Positions 10,441-21,838 of a stretch of 64,000 bases of DNA are shown here, one piece after another; the first letter of the stretch is position 1; each line of letters begins with the position of its first letter. The notes under the pieces are model-generated. The model did not search any database, had not been told where the DNA came from, and saw only the letters and a list, made by a program, of their open reading frames with translations. Location of the stretch: the NCBI GenBank assembly GCA_033557465.1, contig CM066045.1, positions 130,345,596-130,409,595 of the forward strand, in the 5' to 3' direction. Source of the stretch: Ichthyophis bannanicus (taxonomy: Eukaryota; Chordata; Amphibia; Gymnophiona; Ichthyophiidae). The translations under genes were made by a program, and so were the position numbers.

Positions 10441-11921
10441 GAAATATTATTTACCTTCTTGACTAAACTGATCGGTACCTCATTCCAGACAGGCATCTTC
10501 CCCCGAAGCCTAAAACAAACTTCAATCAGACCACTGCTCAAGAACAATAAACTGGATCCCACAAAGATGGACTCATACAGACCCATCTCCAGTATACCGC
10601 TTCTAGCTAAAATCTCAGAGAAAATAGTACACACCGTCAACTGAGCCAACATATCGAAGATAATTCACCCCTCGATCCCTGCCAGCACGGGTTTCGCGAG
10701 CAACATGGTGTAGAAACCTTGCTCACAATTCTACTCAGCACTCTGATAACGGGGATAGATAACGCCAAACAAGGATTCGCCCTCATCTTTCTCGACATTG
10801 CAGCGGCTTTTGACTCCATCAGTCATGATCTACTTCTGGCCCGCCTGGTCGAAAAGGGAATCCACGGCACCGCCCTCGCATGGTGTACCTCATACCTACA
10901 TGACAGATGGCAACACGTCCGCTCCGGTACCTCAACCTCCACCCCATTCCCATTAACGAAGGGTGTCCCTCAAGGTTCCTCACTCTCTGCCCTATTCTTT
11001 AACGTCTATATGCAGCCTATCTGCTCCATCATCAGGTCCTTTGGTATAAACTGCCTAATTTATGCCGATGATGTCCTCATGTTCACCCCAATACATACTG
11101 ATCACCCAGACCTATCCCGATTATCCTCATGTTTCAACGCAGTCACAGACTGGCTACACTCGCAGAAGCTCAAAATCAACCTTAAAAAGACGGATGTACT
11201 TTTCATCAGCAGAGATCAAGAATTTACCCCGCCACCTTCACTGAAAGTACGTGACGCCGAACTTCTCACAAAGTCAACGATCCGTTACCTTGGAGTAACG
11301 CTCGACCAACATCTCAACTTAAACGCCCAGATAAGCAACATCTCAAAAGCTATTTACCACAAGATCCGTATGTTACGTAACATCAGACCTCTACTTGAGC
11401 CAGAGGACTTTCGAACAGTCTTTCAGTCACTGGTGATGCCCCATTTCGACTATGCGAACTCCATTCTCCACGGCCTTCCGAAGTGCACTCTTCAACCGCT
11501 GCAGCTAGCAATGAACACTGCAGCCCGAACCCTTCACCAAGCCTCTAGAAGGGAGCACATTACCCCCATCCTGAAAACGCTACATTGGCTCCCAGTACGC
11601 CACAGGATCACCTTCAAAATCTTAACAATAACTTTCAAAGCCATCAACAAATGCACAGCCAGCGCCCTTTCTGAACTTATTCAACTCACCCCACCCAACA
11701 GACTGAGAAGATCCGCCGCCACCAACTCCCTAATACTCCCGAAACCCATCACCAAATGTACGAAAACCACCAGAGACCGCGCCTTTGCGCTATCAGCACC
11801 TTCATGCTGGAACAACCTACCAACCAACATCCGTGCCATAAACAACCTTCACCAATTCAGAAAGGCTTTGAAGCACTACCTCTTCCTGCAATGCTTCCCC
11901 AACTTAGAAGACATTACGTAG
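10441..11921 (+). pseudogene. L2 reverse transcriptase, one frameshift
   Basis: Encodes the L2 reverse transcriptase. Visible motifs in order: SFQTGIFPRSLKQT, YRPISSIPLLAKI, a broken stretch, DPCQHGFREQHGVETLL, LIFLDIAAAFDSISHDLL, GVPQGSSLSALFFNVYM, the catalytic LIYADDVLMF, LKINLKKTDVLF, IRYLGVTLD, and the C-terminal HWLPVRHRITFKILTITFKA and CWNNLPTNIR. The frame changes once near 10640, between the first RT block and the second. The rest is open from 10719 to the stop at 11921. The endonuclease is missing, as is usual for 5'-truncated copies. Confidence 0.85.
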
Positions 11922-12214
11922 CCACACCTCATCCCTACCCACCATCCATCCAATCGCCCTCTCCGACCCTCCGTCCCTCCTCTCCCGGTTAATCACCTGA
12001 CCGACCTTAACTCTACACCTCACAATGGATTTTAAATACATGCATAGATAGATCGAAGAGTGATGTACATAGTTTGACATGTTCTCCAAGTTCAAATTCC
12101 TGTTTATTGTAAGTCCAATGTAGTTTCCCCACACTGGACATTGTGTTACATGTGAACCGCGCTGATGTAAATAGTGCGGTATATAAAAAATGTTAAATAA
12201 ATAAATAAATTAAA
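10441..12214 (+). mobile_element. L2-clade LINE, 5'-truncated
   Basis: Starts inside the reverse transcriptase, continues through the C-terminal domain and 3' UTR, and ends in an (AAAT)n tail at 12188-12214 preceded by 'gaaccgcgctgatgtaaata', a typical L2 3' end. The sister copy at 20093-21392 is on the other strand. Confidence 0.85.
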
Positions 12215-12215
12215 T

Positions 12216-13039
12216 AATTTACAGTCTCTCGGCTATAGCTTTGGGAACTCTCCCCACTGTCTCTTTGGTATGTGCCCTTCATTTCTCCCCTACGATTTCA
12301 AAGCACCAGATCTGTTATTTAGAGTATCTTCGGGATGCCCTTCCTTGTCAAAAATTTGGGGACACTTGTTGTCTCTGTTGGTGCATATCTATTATTTGAG
12401 AGTATGTACTATGGCTCCGTCAATTCTGTGAGTCAGCTAAGTTAACATATTTGCAAAGATCACACCTTGTTCACTTGGGGAAATTTCTCCAAATGGGTTA
12501 GTTTTGCGCATACCACGACAGTCACGAATCTCCCTTCTAAGCCAGAGTATGTGGAGTATGATCTCAGTCTCTCAAATTTACTGGGGTAGTACTTGTATCG
12601 TGCCAAAGAAAGCCTCCCCCTGGAGTTTGTAAAATTAAGTATGTTTGGGTAATTTATCAAGGTGTGCTTGGAAATTCTGCTGATCCAAGCCAGTGGCGCC
12701 CAGTATGATGGGAAAATAACTCTACCTTTCTGCCACATTTTCTTGGTCTCTGACTGCATTTCTGGGTACTTGATCCTCTCCCTCTTAACATGGTTCACAG
12801 AATAGTCGCTTAGGACTGACACCTGCTCTGGTAGATCACAGATGAAGAATGGGGTCCAGATCATTGCCTTCCATAAGCTTATACTAGCAGCTGCTGCTGT
12901 GTGAAAATATGTTAAGAATGATGATGAATAACCATTAAAACACATTAACTTTGGAAGAGCAGCAAAATAAAACTACCTATCTCTTCCTCTCCATCTAAAA
13001 ATCTTTGGTAACAGCAGTACCAGTTCTAGAGAGAGTCAT
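12216..13039. other. Unassigned DNA between L2 and CR1-B
   Basis: A minus-strand reading frame of 161 codons covers 12460-12945 but shows no domain and no codon pattern I trust. I leave it as chance or an old unrecognised repeat. Confidence 0.35.
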
Positions 13040-15340
13040 GTTTTCATCCACATTACTACCTTTTAACTTTCAAAAGGGAGACTATGATAAAATGAGGAAA
13101 ACAGTTAAGAAAAAACTAAAAGGAGCAGTTGCAAAGGTTAAAGACGTACATCAAGCTTCGGTGGTGTTGAAAAATACTATCTTGGAAGCCCAGACCAGCT
13201 GTATTCCACGCTTTCAGAAAAGTGGAAGGAAGTCCAAAAAACTGCCAGCATGGTTTAAAGGTGAGGTCAGAGAGGCTGTTGTTGCCAAAAAAGCATCTTT
13301 CAGGAAATGGAAAAAAGAGCCAAACGACGAAACCTGGAAACAGCACAAGCACTGGCAAGTCAAATGCAAGGCATTGATAAGGCAGGCAAAGAGAGAATTT
13401 GAGAAGAAGCTTGCTGCGGAAGCAAAAACGCAAAATAAAGACCTTTTCAAGTACATTCGTAGCAAAAAACCTGTGAGAGAGTCAGTTGGTCCATTAGATG
13501 ATAAAGGGGTTAAAGGAGCACTAAGAGGCGACAAGGCGATAGCGGAGAGACTGAATGAATTCTTTGCTTCGGTCTTTACTGAGGAAGATGTAGGGATGTT
13601 ACCCATGACTGAAGTGGTATTTAAAGGTGCGGAAGAATTGGAGGAAATATCGATACATTGGGAAGATGTCTTACAACTATTAGATAAACTGAAGAGTAGC
13701 AAATCACCTGGGCCGGATGGTATACATCCAAGGGTGTTGAAAGAACTGAAATATGAGATTGCAGAACTGCTATCAGTAATCTGTGAACTATCATTAAAAT
13801 CATCTCTAATACATGAAGATTGGAGGATCGCCAATGTAACACCAATTTTTAGAAAGGGTTCCAGGGGTGATCCGGGAAACTACAGACCGGTGAGCCTGAC
13901 GTCAGTACCGGGAAAAATGGTAGAAACCATCATAAAGAATAAAATTACTCAGCATGTAGATAGTCACAAACCTAATGGGAGACAGCCAACATGGCTTTAG
14001 ACAAGGAAGATCTTGTCTTACTAATCTGTTATGTTTTTTTGAAGGCGTGAATAAACAGGTGGACCAAGGTGAGTCAGTTGATATTGTGTATCTGGACTTT
14101 CAGAAAGCCTTTGACAAGATCCCTCATCAGAGACTTTTGGCAAAACTAAAGAGTCATGGGATAGGAGGCAATGTACTATTGTGGATCAGGAACTGGTTAA
14201 AAGATAGAAAGCAGAGGGTAGGGCAAAATGGCCAATTTTCCCAATGGAGAAAGGTGAATAGTGGTGTACCCCAGGGATCTGTGCTGGGTCCGCTGCTTTT
14301 TGACATATTCATAAATGACCTGGAAAGTGGAATAACGAGTGAGGTTATCAAATTTGCAGATGACACAAAACTATTTAAAGTTGTTAAAACCCAAGAGGAT
14401 TGTGAAAAATTGCAAGAGGATCTTGATAAATTGGAAGACTGGGCATCAAAATGGCAGATGAAATTTAATGTGGACAAGTGCAAGGTTATGCACCTAGGGA
14501 AGAACAACCCAAACTATGATTACATGATGCAAGGTTCCACATTAGGAACCACCACCCAGGAAAAAGATTTAGGCGTCATTGTGGATACCATGTTAAAACA
14601 CTCGGCCCAGTGTGCAGCGGCGGCCAAGAGAGCAAATAGAATGCTAGGTATGATAAGGAAAGGAATGGAAAATAAAACAAAAGATATTATAATGCCTCTA
14701 TATCGTTCCATGGTGAGACCGCACCTTGAATATTGTGTGCAATTCTGGTCGCCGTATCTTAAAAAGGATATAGCGATTTTAGAAAAGGTACAGAGAAGAG
14801 CCACCAAAATGGTAAAGGGGATGGAAGGATACTCCTATGAAGAAAGGCTAAAAAGGTTAGGGCTCTTTAACCTGGAAAAGAGACGGCTGAGGGGAGATAT
14901 GATAGAAGTCTATAAATTAATGAACGGAGTGGAACGGGTAAACATAGATCGATTGTTTACCTTATCAGAATATAGAAAGACTAGGGGACATGCAATGAAG
15001 CTACAGGGTAAACTATTTAAGACTAATAAAAGAAAATATTTTTTCACTCAACGTGTAATCAAACTCTGGAATTTGTTACCGGAGGATGTAGTAAAGGCTG
15101 TTAGTGTAGCTGGGTTTAAAAAAGGTTTGGACAAGTTCCTGGAGGAAAGGTCCATAAACCATTATTAAGAAGTGACCGAAGATATCAATGCTTGACCCAG
15201 TACAAGCATTGTGGAACTTGTGTCTCTTGGGGAAACTGCTAGGTACATATGACCTAGATTGGCCACTGTTGGAAACAGAATACTGGGCTTGATGGACCTT
15301 GGTCTGACCCAGTATGGCATATCTTATATGTTCTTATGAC
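13040..15340 (+). mobile_element. CR1-clade LINE (subfamily B), 5'-truncated
   Basis: Begins at the end of the endonuclease/linker and runs through RT, the C-terminal domain and a 3' UTR containing 'gggcttgatggaccttgg' and 'ctgacccagtatggcatatc', finishing in TATGTTCTTATG units. The same 3' end recurs in reverse at 28812, 48575 and 63097. Subfamily B differs from A in RT sequence ([10 protein letters not shown] versus CLFADDTKI) and in its 3' UTR. Confidence 0.85.
13044..15168 (+). pseudogene. CR1-B ORF2 fragment: RT and C-terminal domain
   Basis: Motifs in order: linker WFKGEVREAVVAKKASFRKW, DLFKYIRSKKP, LNEFFASVFTEED, SPGPDGIHPRVLKEL, EDWRIANVTPIFRKGSRGD, NYRPVSLTSVPGKMVE, then [56 protein letters not shown], catalytic [25 protein letters not shown], and C-terminal [19 protein letters not shown]. 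One extra base near 13971 shifts the frame between the two open blocks. Apart from this the copy is well kept over 2.1 kb. It lacks ORF1 and almost all of the endonuclease. Confidence 0.87.
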
Positions 15341-16504
15341 ATGGCTTTGCAAACTTCTGCAGGAGAAGGAGAATGGCAGGACAGAAGCAAGGTTAATTGG
15401 CTGTGAGGTGTTCCTTTCATTGCACATTTTGTCAGTGCTGGCAAACCTACCTTGACTAAAATTCCTTAAGGACAGACAGACACAAATTTTAAGTTCCTTG
15501 CACGCAGCTGTATCCAATGCAAAGCATGGATCTGCTAACAAGATTTAATAGATGCCAACCCTGGGGCCAATGTTGTAAGCTGTGCTATCCTTTAGCGCAG
15601 CGGTTAATGCCTGATTTTCCCAATGACCCCGTACTTCACAGCATTCTGGTCTTACACCATGGTCTACTTTTCCCAAAAGGAGAAGTAAAGGATCCTGAAG
15701 TGTGCACTACTTTGTGGAAAGAGAAGGTAGAAACGAACAGAAGCCTCCCTTCAGCTTTAATAAAGTTGCCAGACTATCCTACGATATGAACTTGTTACTC
15801 TATTCCTTTAATATACCGACCTCGCAGATGATGTTAAAATCTCATTCTGGCAACTGTTGTACATGCCAGCTATTGAATGTATTTAAAAGGAGCCACCAGG
15901 GGGAGCTCCTTTCATTAACACATCAGCAGAAATGAACTATTAGGAGACAACAGGGTGACCTTTTCAAGGTCAAATGCAGAGAACTGCTCTCCTACATATA
16001 GTGTGATTTTCATAATAAAAGCTAAAAGAACCAGTGGTCAAGGCAGGTGCATAGAGGCTTATCAGTCACCCAAGAATGGTGTTAGTTACTCTTGAACAGG
16101 TGTGAGCTAAATAAATATTAATGATGGAGGTCAGAGAGATCTGGTATTGTTAACACATCTGGTTGCAAACATGATTCCAGAAATAAAGGTTAACACATTT
16201 AAAAAAAAAAAGAAATCTAAGGTGTTAGATTTTGGTGGCACTAATTCAATACATTTCTTGACTAGCTTTCAGAAGCTGACCCTCCTTCCTCAAGTTAAAA
16301 CAAAATGAAGAGATATTACCAGAAAATACAAAGAAATTGTGCAGAGCACTCCAGTGATAGTCTGAAGGTGGGGAGGAGAAGGTTTATGGATGATCAGTAG
16401 GCGACATGCAGTAGAATGTTTTTATGGCTCGTAATGAGTTGAAAAGCTGGGATCTTTAGCACCCCCAGCCCCTCCCAAGCTCTTATTCGCTCTCCCTGAT
16501 GGCT
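15341..16504. other. Unassigned DNA
   Basis: No gene or clear repeat. There is a homopolymer A run at 16200-16211, and a phrase near 16250-16300 ('gctttcagaagctgaccctcc') recalls repeat-borne sequence but could not be assigned. Confidence 0.35.
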
Positions 16505-16570
16505 AGTGAAAGGTATGCCTTGTAGCACTATATAAATGATTCATAGTAGTAGTAGTAGCAGTAGTAGAGC
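16505..16570 (+). mobile_element. L2-like 3' tail with (TAG)n
   Basis: 'ccttgtagcactatataaatg' followed by a (GTA)n run is the usual end of a LINE family whose antisense copy lies at 36227-36650. Only the last tens of bases remain. Confidence 0.6.
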
Positions 16571-17204
16571 TAAAGAAGTAGCAGGCACAAAAACCGAGGC
16601 GGAAATTTCCCAAACAGATGTATGTTCCCATTTTAAAATGGGAAGTATGTGTCTATTGTGTGGCTACACCCAAACCGTTCCAGCTTTAAATCTCTGCTTG
16701 GTGTGAATCTCCATGTGTAAACAGCAGCTCTTTAAAATCACTGCACTTCCATGCAATCTACACAGGTAAATGTTGCTATTTATATGCACATGCTTCTGCA
16801 ATGACTTCCCAAAGCTAGGATTACACAGGGCTGCAACAAGTCAAATTTACTGAAGCAGTATAGCAAAACTCAATGTAAATGGAAGGCATACATCAATCAG
16901 CGGTAACAGTTTCCATGCAGCATGAATTGTAAAGAGAACTCTATTTGGGTTGAGCGACTTAAGCATATGGCCATTATAGCACATTTCAGAACAACACTGA
17001 CAAGCCAGCGCTGATTCTCCAGTGCTGCTTACAAATCATTCTTCGTTTGGCAGCTTGCTTTATTATTAAAGGCCGGGTGGCTAATTATTGGGCATTTGGT
17101 AGGTTTGATTGCACACTTGGGCTGCTCTGAGTCTTCGCCACTCATGAGCAGAGAAGTGGAGCTCTGGAGAATAGCATGACAAGCCCTGATACAGTAAAGC
17201 ATTC
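16571..17204. other. Single-copy-looking DNA
   Basis: No repeat signature. The block 16840-17150 contains TAATTATT and TTTATTATTAAAG words in balanced sequence, compatible with a conserved regulatory element. This is unproven. Confidence 0.3.
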
Positions 17205-17745
17205 TTCAGTGTGCATCGGGAGCCAAAAAAGCAAACGGAATGTTAAGGATGTCTAGGAAAGGAACAGACAATACAACAATGGGCATCATAATGCTCCTAT
17301 ATCGCTTCATGGTGGAAGTACACCTTGAATTTTCTGTCATCATGTTTCTATGTTTCTATGAATATTGTGTGTAATTCTGGTCTCCGCATCTCAAAAAAGA
17401 TACAGCAGCATTGGAAAAGGTACAGAGAGGGTCAACCAAAATGATAAGGAGGAAGGAATGACTCTCCTACGAGCACAGGCTAAAGAGGTTAGGGCTGTTC
17501 AGCTTGCAGAAGAGAGGAGATTATTTTTTTGGGGGGGGGGAGGAGGGGGGGGATTTATTGGCAAGGTGTGACCAGAAGTAGAGTGCCAAATCTTTTCTCC
17601 CGAGGCAATGGAGAGTAAAGTGACTTGCCCAAGATCACAAGGAGTGCCAGTGGGAATTGAACCGTGGTCTTTTGGGTACCCCTTTGTTGCTCTAACCACT
17701 AGGTTATAACTTCATTCATAGGGATATGATAGAGGTCTATATCTT
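17205..17745 (+). mobile_element. CR1-B C-terminal fragment, split by two insertions
   Basis: Reads AKKANGMLRMSRKG, then LYRFMVEVHLEF, EYCV, FWSPHLKKDTAALEKVQRG and [13 protein letters not shown], and resumes after a SINE with RDMIEVY at about 17721. A 30-bp insert sits inside the LEYC motif at about 17322-17351. The SINE interrupts at about 17521-17706. Confidence 0.75.
17521..17706 (-). repeat. tRNA-headed SINE inserted in CR1
   Basis: In reverse orientation the head reads 'taacctagtggttagagcaa' (A box) and 'ggttcaattcccactgg' (B box), then the 'ccttgggcaagtcactt' core, ending in a purine/C-run tail at 17521-17550. Its insertion splits a CR1-B reading frame. Confidence 0.8.
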
Positions 17746-18530
17746 CTGTGCCTGAATGAAACTCACCAAATGAAAAAGGGGCGTGCAAAATCCACAAATC
17801 CTTTCTATTCTCCTTAGTGCTCGGCTCGGACAGTGCTCAGTCTCTGCTATTGCAGCACCTAAGGCAACATTTAAAGATCAGAGACAAGCACAAACATAAA
17901 TTAAATTATTTAGACTTGGTGCATCTCATCTTCCCTGCCTGGGGAAGCCAGACCTAGGTACGATAACGTTCATGCAGGTATTGAGGTTTACCAAGTGAGG
18001 GTTATTAATGGAGTTACTTTCAGGTTTTGTTTCTTTAGATTTTATGCTCAAGCTGTGCATGCAATTCATAATCTGTTAGTTTCCATCCATACACAGTTCA
18101 TTTATCAGCATCCTCCTGAAGCAAACATATATTATAAATACATCTTTTTTATCCATAGTATCTGTAATACTGCTCGAGGGACAAATGACTGCACCATCAA
18201 CAGTAACCACAAGATGTCAGTATGACTAATAGAGAGGCTGTAACATCAGCCATGGGCACAGCTTATCAATATAAGCAAGAAGGGCAGATGGGGATGGAGG
18301 GAGAGAGGGTTAAAGGGGAAAAAAAACAAAGAACACAGAGAAGAAAGGAAGGGAGGTTATAGGGAGCCGAGGGCAGAAGCACAGGGAAAAGCAGAAAAGG
18401 AGAAGAAAGAGTTACAGGAAGCAAAGGGGGGGGGGGGGTTCCCTTTGGGGTTAGCGCTGAGGCAGTTAGCGATTAACCCAATTTTTTTGGGCTACATTCT
18501 TCAGACTTTATAGGGGGAGGGGGGGAAACC
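17746..18530. other. Unassigned DNA, purine-rich toward the right
   Basis: From 18250 to 18530 the plus strand is mostly A and G, with a poly-G run at 18427-18438. No gene seen. Confidence 0.4.
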
Positions 18531-19529
18531 ATGTTAAGGAAAATACAGCAGCCCAGCATTAAAACAACATTGAAAGCGTGTAAAGCCTGTGATAAGGAAG
18601 CTTATCAGAGCCCAGAGAATAGTGACAAAGGAAAGGAATTTACCCTAATCAAGGGACCTGTTTTGTCAGGTCAGAGGAATAAAACTGCATGTTTTCCTAA
18701 AAGACAGGTTATTCCAGGCTGCAATGGCCTGCAGAAAGCCCCTAGTGGAGATGAGGAGAAGGAGTATAAGCCCAGATTGAGAAGCCCTTACGTCACTCCT
18801 AATTGCTCAGCTGCCAGGAGGGAGTTTGACCACCAACACTTGAGGAGTGAGAGGGAGGGGTTGGAAACTGGGAACTTTAAAACTAGAACAGAATATTCGG
18901 TAAGAGGGGAGAAGAGGGAGAAGGAGAGAGGAGCTCAGAGAGATTCGTGTTCTTGGAGAGATTCCTGTGAGAAGCCAGCTTCAAGGGATTGGAGAAATCC
19001 AGGGGTTTGGAGAACTTCAGCTAGGAACCCTAAAGCAGCCGGTAAGAGGACAGAAGCAGCTGAAGGGAGAAGGAACACGAATACCTCGTGGAAGAGGTAT
19101 GGAGCAGATGCCCTGAGGTCCAGAAATACAGACTGGCAGACAGGTCATAAAAGCTCAAATGCATACTGGCCAGAGTATCTAAGAGGACAGTCTAATGCCA
19201 GCTTTAACTCAGGTATGAACTTTGGACGTTTGTATAACCTAGAGCAATGCAAAGTGCTTAGAAACAGTTCCTGTCCTAATGGAGGTCAGTCAGTAAAACC
19301 CTTTGAGCCAGACCCTGATATAGAACCCATGCAGATAGAAGAACAAGATATAATTCCAGAGGAAGACGATTCTTTGATGGACTGTTCTTTATGCAAGTTG
19401 CTAGCACAAAGAAATCCTGAAAGTGGCTCAAACATAAAAGGAAATGTTCTAGTAACTGGCACACCAGAAAGTTTGTGTGGAAAGAGAGAAGGTTTTGGGA
19501 GAAGTGAAATACTTGCGCAGAGAAGGTGA
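18531..19529 (+). CDS. Unidentified 332-codon ORF
   Basis: An uninterrupted ORF of 332 codons starting MLRKIQQPSIKTTLK. I do not recognise the protein. It is polar and rich in Ser, Arg, Lys, Glu and Asn. A CKACDKE motif sits near residue 17 and CSLCKL near residue 284, so a zinc-binding pair is possible. Residues 130-185 are Arg/Glu-rich and probably disordered, and residues 260-282 are acidic (PDPDIEPMQIEEQD). A purine-rich stretch precedes it, and about 430 bp downstream an AATAAA-bearing block ends the unit. It could be gag-like or an accessory ORF of an LTR element, a retrocopy, or a host exon. A chance ORF of this length in this AT-rich DNA is unlikely but not excluded. Confidence 0.4.
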   Translation: MLRKIQQPSIKTTLKACKACDKEAYQSPENSDKGKEFTLIKGPVLSGQRNKTACFPKRQVIPGCNGLQKAPSGDEEKEYKPRLRSPYVTPNCSAARREFDHQHLRSEREGLETGNFKTRTEYSVRGEKREKERGAQRDSCSWRDSCEKPASRDWRNPGVWRTSARNPKAAGKRTEAAEGRRNTNTSWKRYGADALRSRNTDWQTGHKSSNAYWPEYLRGQSNASFNSGMNFGRLYNLEQCKVLRNSSCPNGGQSVKPFEPDPDIEPMQIEEQDIIPEEDDSLMDCSLCKLLAQRNPESGSNIKGNVLVTGTPESLCGKREGFGRSEILAQRR

Positions 19530-19960
19530 AAAGCTGTTTGATTGAAGCTTGTTACCCAGCTGATATCAAGGCAGAGCACAGCTTAGGCTGTGCATACGTT
19601 GGATATAAAAAGTTCTTTGAATGTGGAAAAGAAAAGCTGTTTTGTGAAGAAGCTTTTACTTTTGATTTGCTATACATCAGCATTGCTGAGCAGGTTTGTC
19701 AGCAGTGGCTGAGAGAAAGACTTTCCGTTGTTTAATGGACTTTACAAGTTACTTGCATAAGCTTTCAGTTGTATTGTTGTTTTGAATATAAATCCTGGAG
19801 AAGACATCTTAAGGTGTTAACAAGTGAATCTGTGTGCATTTTGCTTTACCTCATAAATAAATTCTGTCATTGCCTTAACACTCGAGCCAACTACCATAGT
19901 CTTCATTTACCTCAAAGGCAAGCACCGCATGATGGACTACCATTACCATAATCCTTTGCA
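19530..19960 (+). other. Possible 3' UTR or LTR-like block downstream of the unidentified ORF
   Basis: Contains TATAAATCC near 19788 and AATAAATTC near 19856, a TATA-like and polyadenylation-like pair seen in LTRs and in gene ends. No matching second copy of this block occurs upstream of the ORF. Confidence 0.3.
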
Positions 19961-20092
19961 AGATAGTCCGTCTGGAACATTGCCAAAGTGGTGAATCCTA
20001 TATAACAAGCACGCCCCTCCATACATATGTAAGGGGCTATGGGCGTGATAAGCCTCAAAAGCAAGCTTGGGGATAATGGGTGACCCGATTAG
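19961..20092. other. Unassigned spacer
   Basis: Nothing recognised before the L2 tail. Confidence 0.3.
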
Positions 20093-20123
<31 letters not shown>

Positions 20124-21392
20124 ATCTCTTATATACCGCGCTATTAAAATCAGCGCGGTGTACATCGAACAAAATATACTGCAATGTGTACAGGTAACAT
20201 CGAGTTTACAGAGAACAAGGGAATATAAAACATGGAATAAAAGGGATAACTATGTACAATAAACAATATACTATTTATATGCTTTAATTATGTACCATAT
20301 TTAAACTCGAGTGAATATTGAACATGTATTCATGGGTAGGATGAGTCTATAGTAGTAAGGTGGATTTTCGTGGGGACTAACCGTTTTCTGGTTGGATTAA
20401 AGTGCTAGGGTGTTTGGTGTGAGTGGGAGGCCTGTTGGCTGTGTGAGTGTCCATGGACACTTCTGGGTAGTATTTTGTGAATAAGTGATGCTTTACGGCT
20501 TTGCGGAATTGTAATAGACTTTTGATGCTGCGGATTTCGTGGGGAAGTTTATTCCAATTCCTGGGTGCGAACAATGAAAAAGCTCTGTTTGATGTGGCTT
20601 TAGTACATGAAGTCATCATCTTAGGAACTATTAAAGTGTTCATAGTTGTAGTCCTTCTGTTTCTATTTTCAGGGGTGTTATGGATTAGTTTACTGATTGG
20701 TGTTGGTGGGTAGATATTCATGGCTTTGAAGGTCAAAACTAGTGACTTGTATGAGAGTCTGGCTTGTAGTGGTAGCCAGTGTAGGTCTTTCATGATAGGC
20801 GTTATATGAGCAGACCTTGGTGACCCAGAGAGGACTCTAGCAGCTGTATTCATAGCCAGACGTAGTGGATTTAAGGTTGATTGAGGGAGCCCGTGGAGGA
20901 TGATGTTTGCAAAATCTAGATGTGGCAGGACTAGTGCCTGGAAGGTTGACCGGTAATCAGTATAGTCTAGTAGTGGACGGAGGTGGCGTAGTGTTCTGAT
21001 CTTATGGTATATATTCTTTGTCACATTCTTCACGTGCATTGTCATGTCCAGGTGTTGATCTAATGTTATGCCGAGGTATCTGATCGAGGGTTTGGACGTC
21101 AGTTCTGTGTTGTTGACCAGCAGTGACGGCGGAGGTACAAACTTAAGATTCCTTGTAACAAATAGGACATCAGTTTTGCTATGATTTATTCTTAGGTTTT
21201 GAGTCAGCAACCATTCAGCTACTGCTCCGAAACAGTTGGTTATTGGAGTAAACACTGGTTGGTCAGTTTTGAACGGCATGTATATGAGGATGTCATCAGC
21301 GTATGCCAAGCATTGCACGTTGAAGGATCTGATCAATTCACAAATCGGCTGCATATAAATATTGAACATTAACGCCGATAGTGAAGTCTCCT
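20093..21392 (-). mobile_element. L2-clade LINE, 5'-truncated
   Basis: The (ATTT)n tract at 20093-20121 is the antisense tail. 'ataccgcgctattaaaatcagcg' is the L2 3' UTR, and the coding part runs leftwards from 21392. The upstream edge coincides with an 18-bp tandem duplication, AGTCTCCTGGGTATAGGT, at 21388-21423. Confidence 0.85.
20377..21392 (-). pseudogene. L2 reverse transcriptase, C-terminal two thirds
   Basis: An open frame of 330 codons from 21369, extended upstream to about 21392 by TSLSALM. It shows MFNIYMQPICELIRSF, catalytic CLAYADDILIYMP, LRINHSKTDVLFVTR, IRYLGITLDQHLDM, LPHLDFANIILHGLP, HITPIMKDLHWLPLQARLSY and NWNKLPHEIRSIKSLLQFRK. The fingers and endonuclease are missing because of 5' truncation. 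What remains has no internal stop, so the copy is fairly young. It is closely related in motif order to the 10.4-12.2 kb copy. Confidence 0.85.
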
Positions 21393-21423
21393 GGGTATAG
21401 GTATAGTCTCCTGGGTATAGGTA

Positions 21424-21838
21424 GTTGAGATGAAAACAGGCAGGGATGTTTAGCTGAGGATGCTTGAGGGAGAAAGGTGAGCTGAGGTTTGAAAAACTTC
21501 AGGAACTCTATGGTATCCCCTGTCCTGGTAGACGTGCATGCAGGTTCGTCATTTTCTTCATGGCTAGAGGAACTAGAGAGACTTTCTAGGACATCTTCCC
21601 TGTTTGAGACAATGTACTTGAAGGTTAGCCGCATCAAAGGGACTAATTTTCACCATTTATAAGATCCCGAGGAATAGTCACAAGGTCAAGAGTACATTTA
21701 TGGGGGTCATGACACCAGGACTTGGGGATTCATACTACAGAGAGACAATGGAAAAAGATCCAATTTCTCCTCTTCTGCAGGGAACTTGTCTAACAGCTCA
21801 TGAATAATTTCTGGGGTGGGAGGTGGAGCAACATAGAC
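21424..21838 (-). pseudogene. Unidentified coding relic
   Basis: One minus-strand frame reads VYVAPPPTPEIIHELLDKF and onward to FPLSLCSMNPQ, then a stretch with four stops, then MRLTFKYIVSNREDVLESLS and a Ser/Glu-rich tail to LFSSQLPIP. Both open parts share the same frame and look protein-like. I cannot name the family. It could be a retrocopy with an intron-like gap, or part of an L2 5' region. It directly abuts the L2 truncation point. Confidence 0.35.

Noticed and set aside
12460..12945. 161-codon minus-strand ORF
   Set aside because: No domain, no flanking element and no partner; probably chance.
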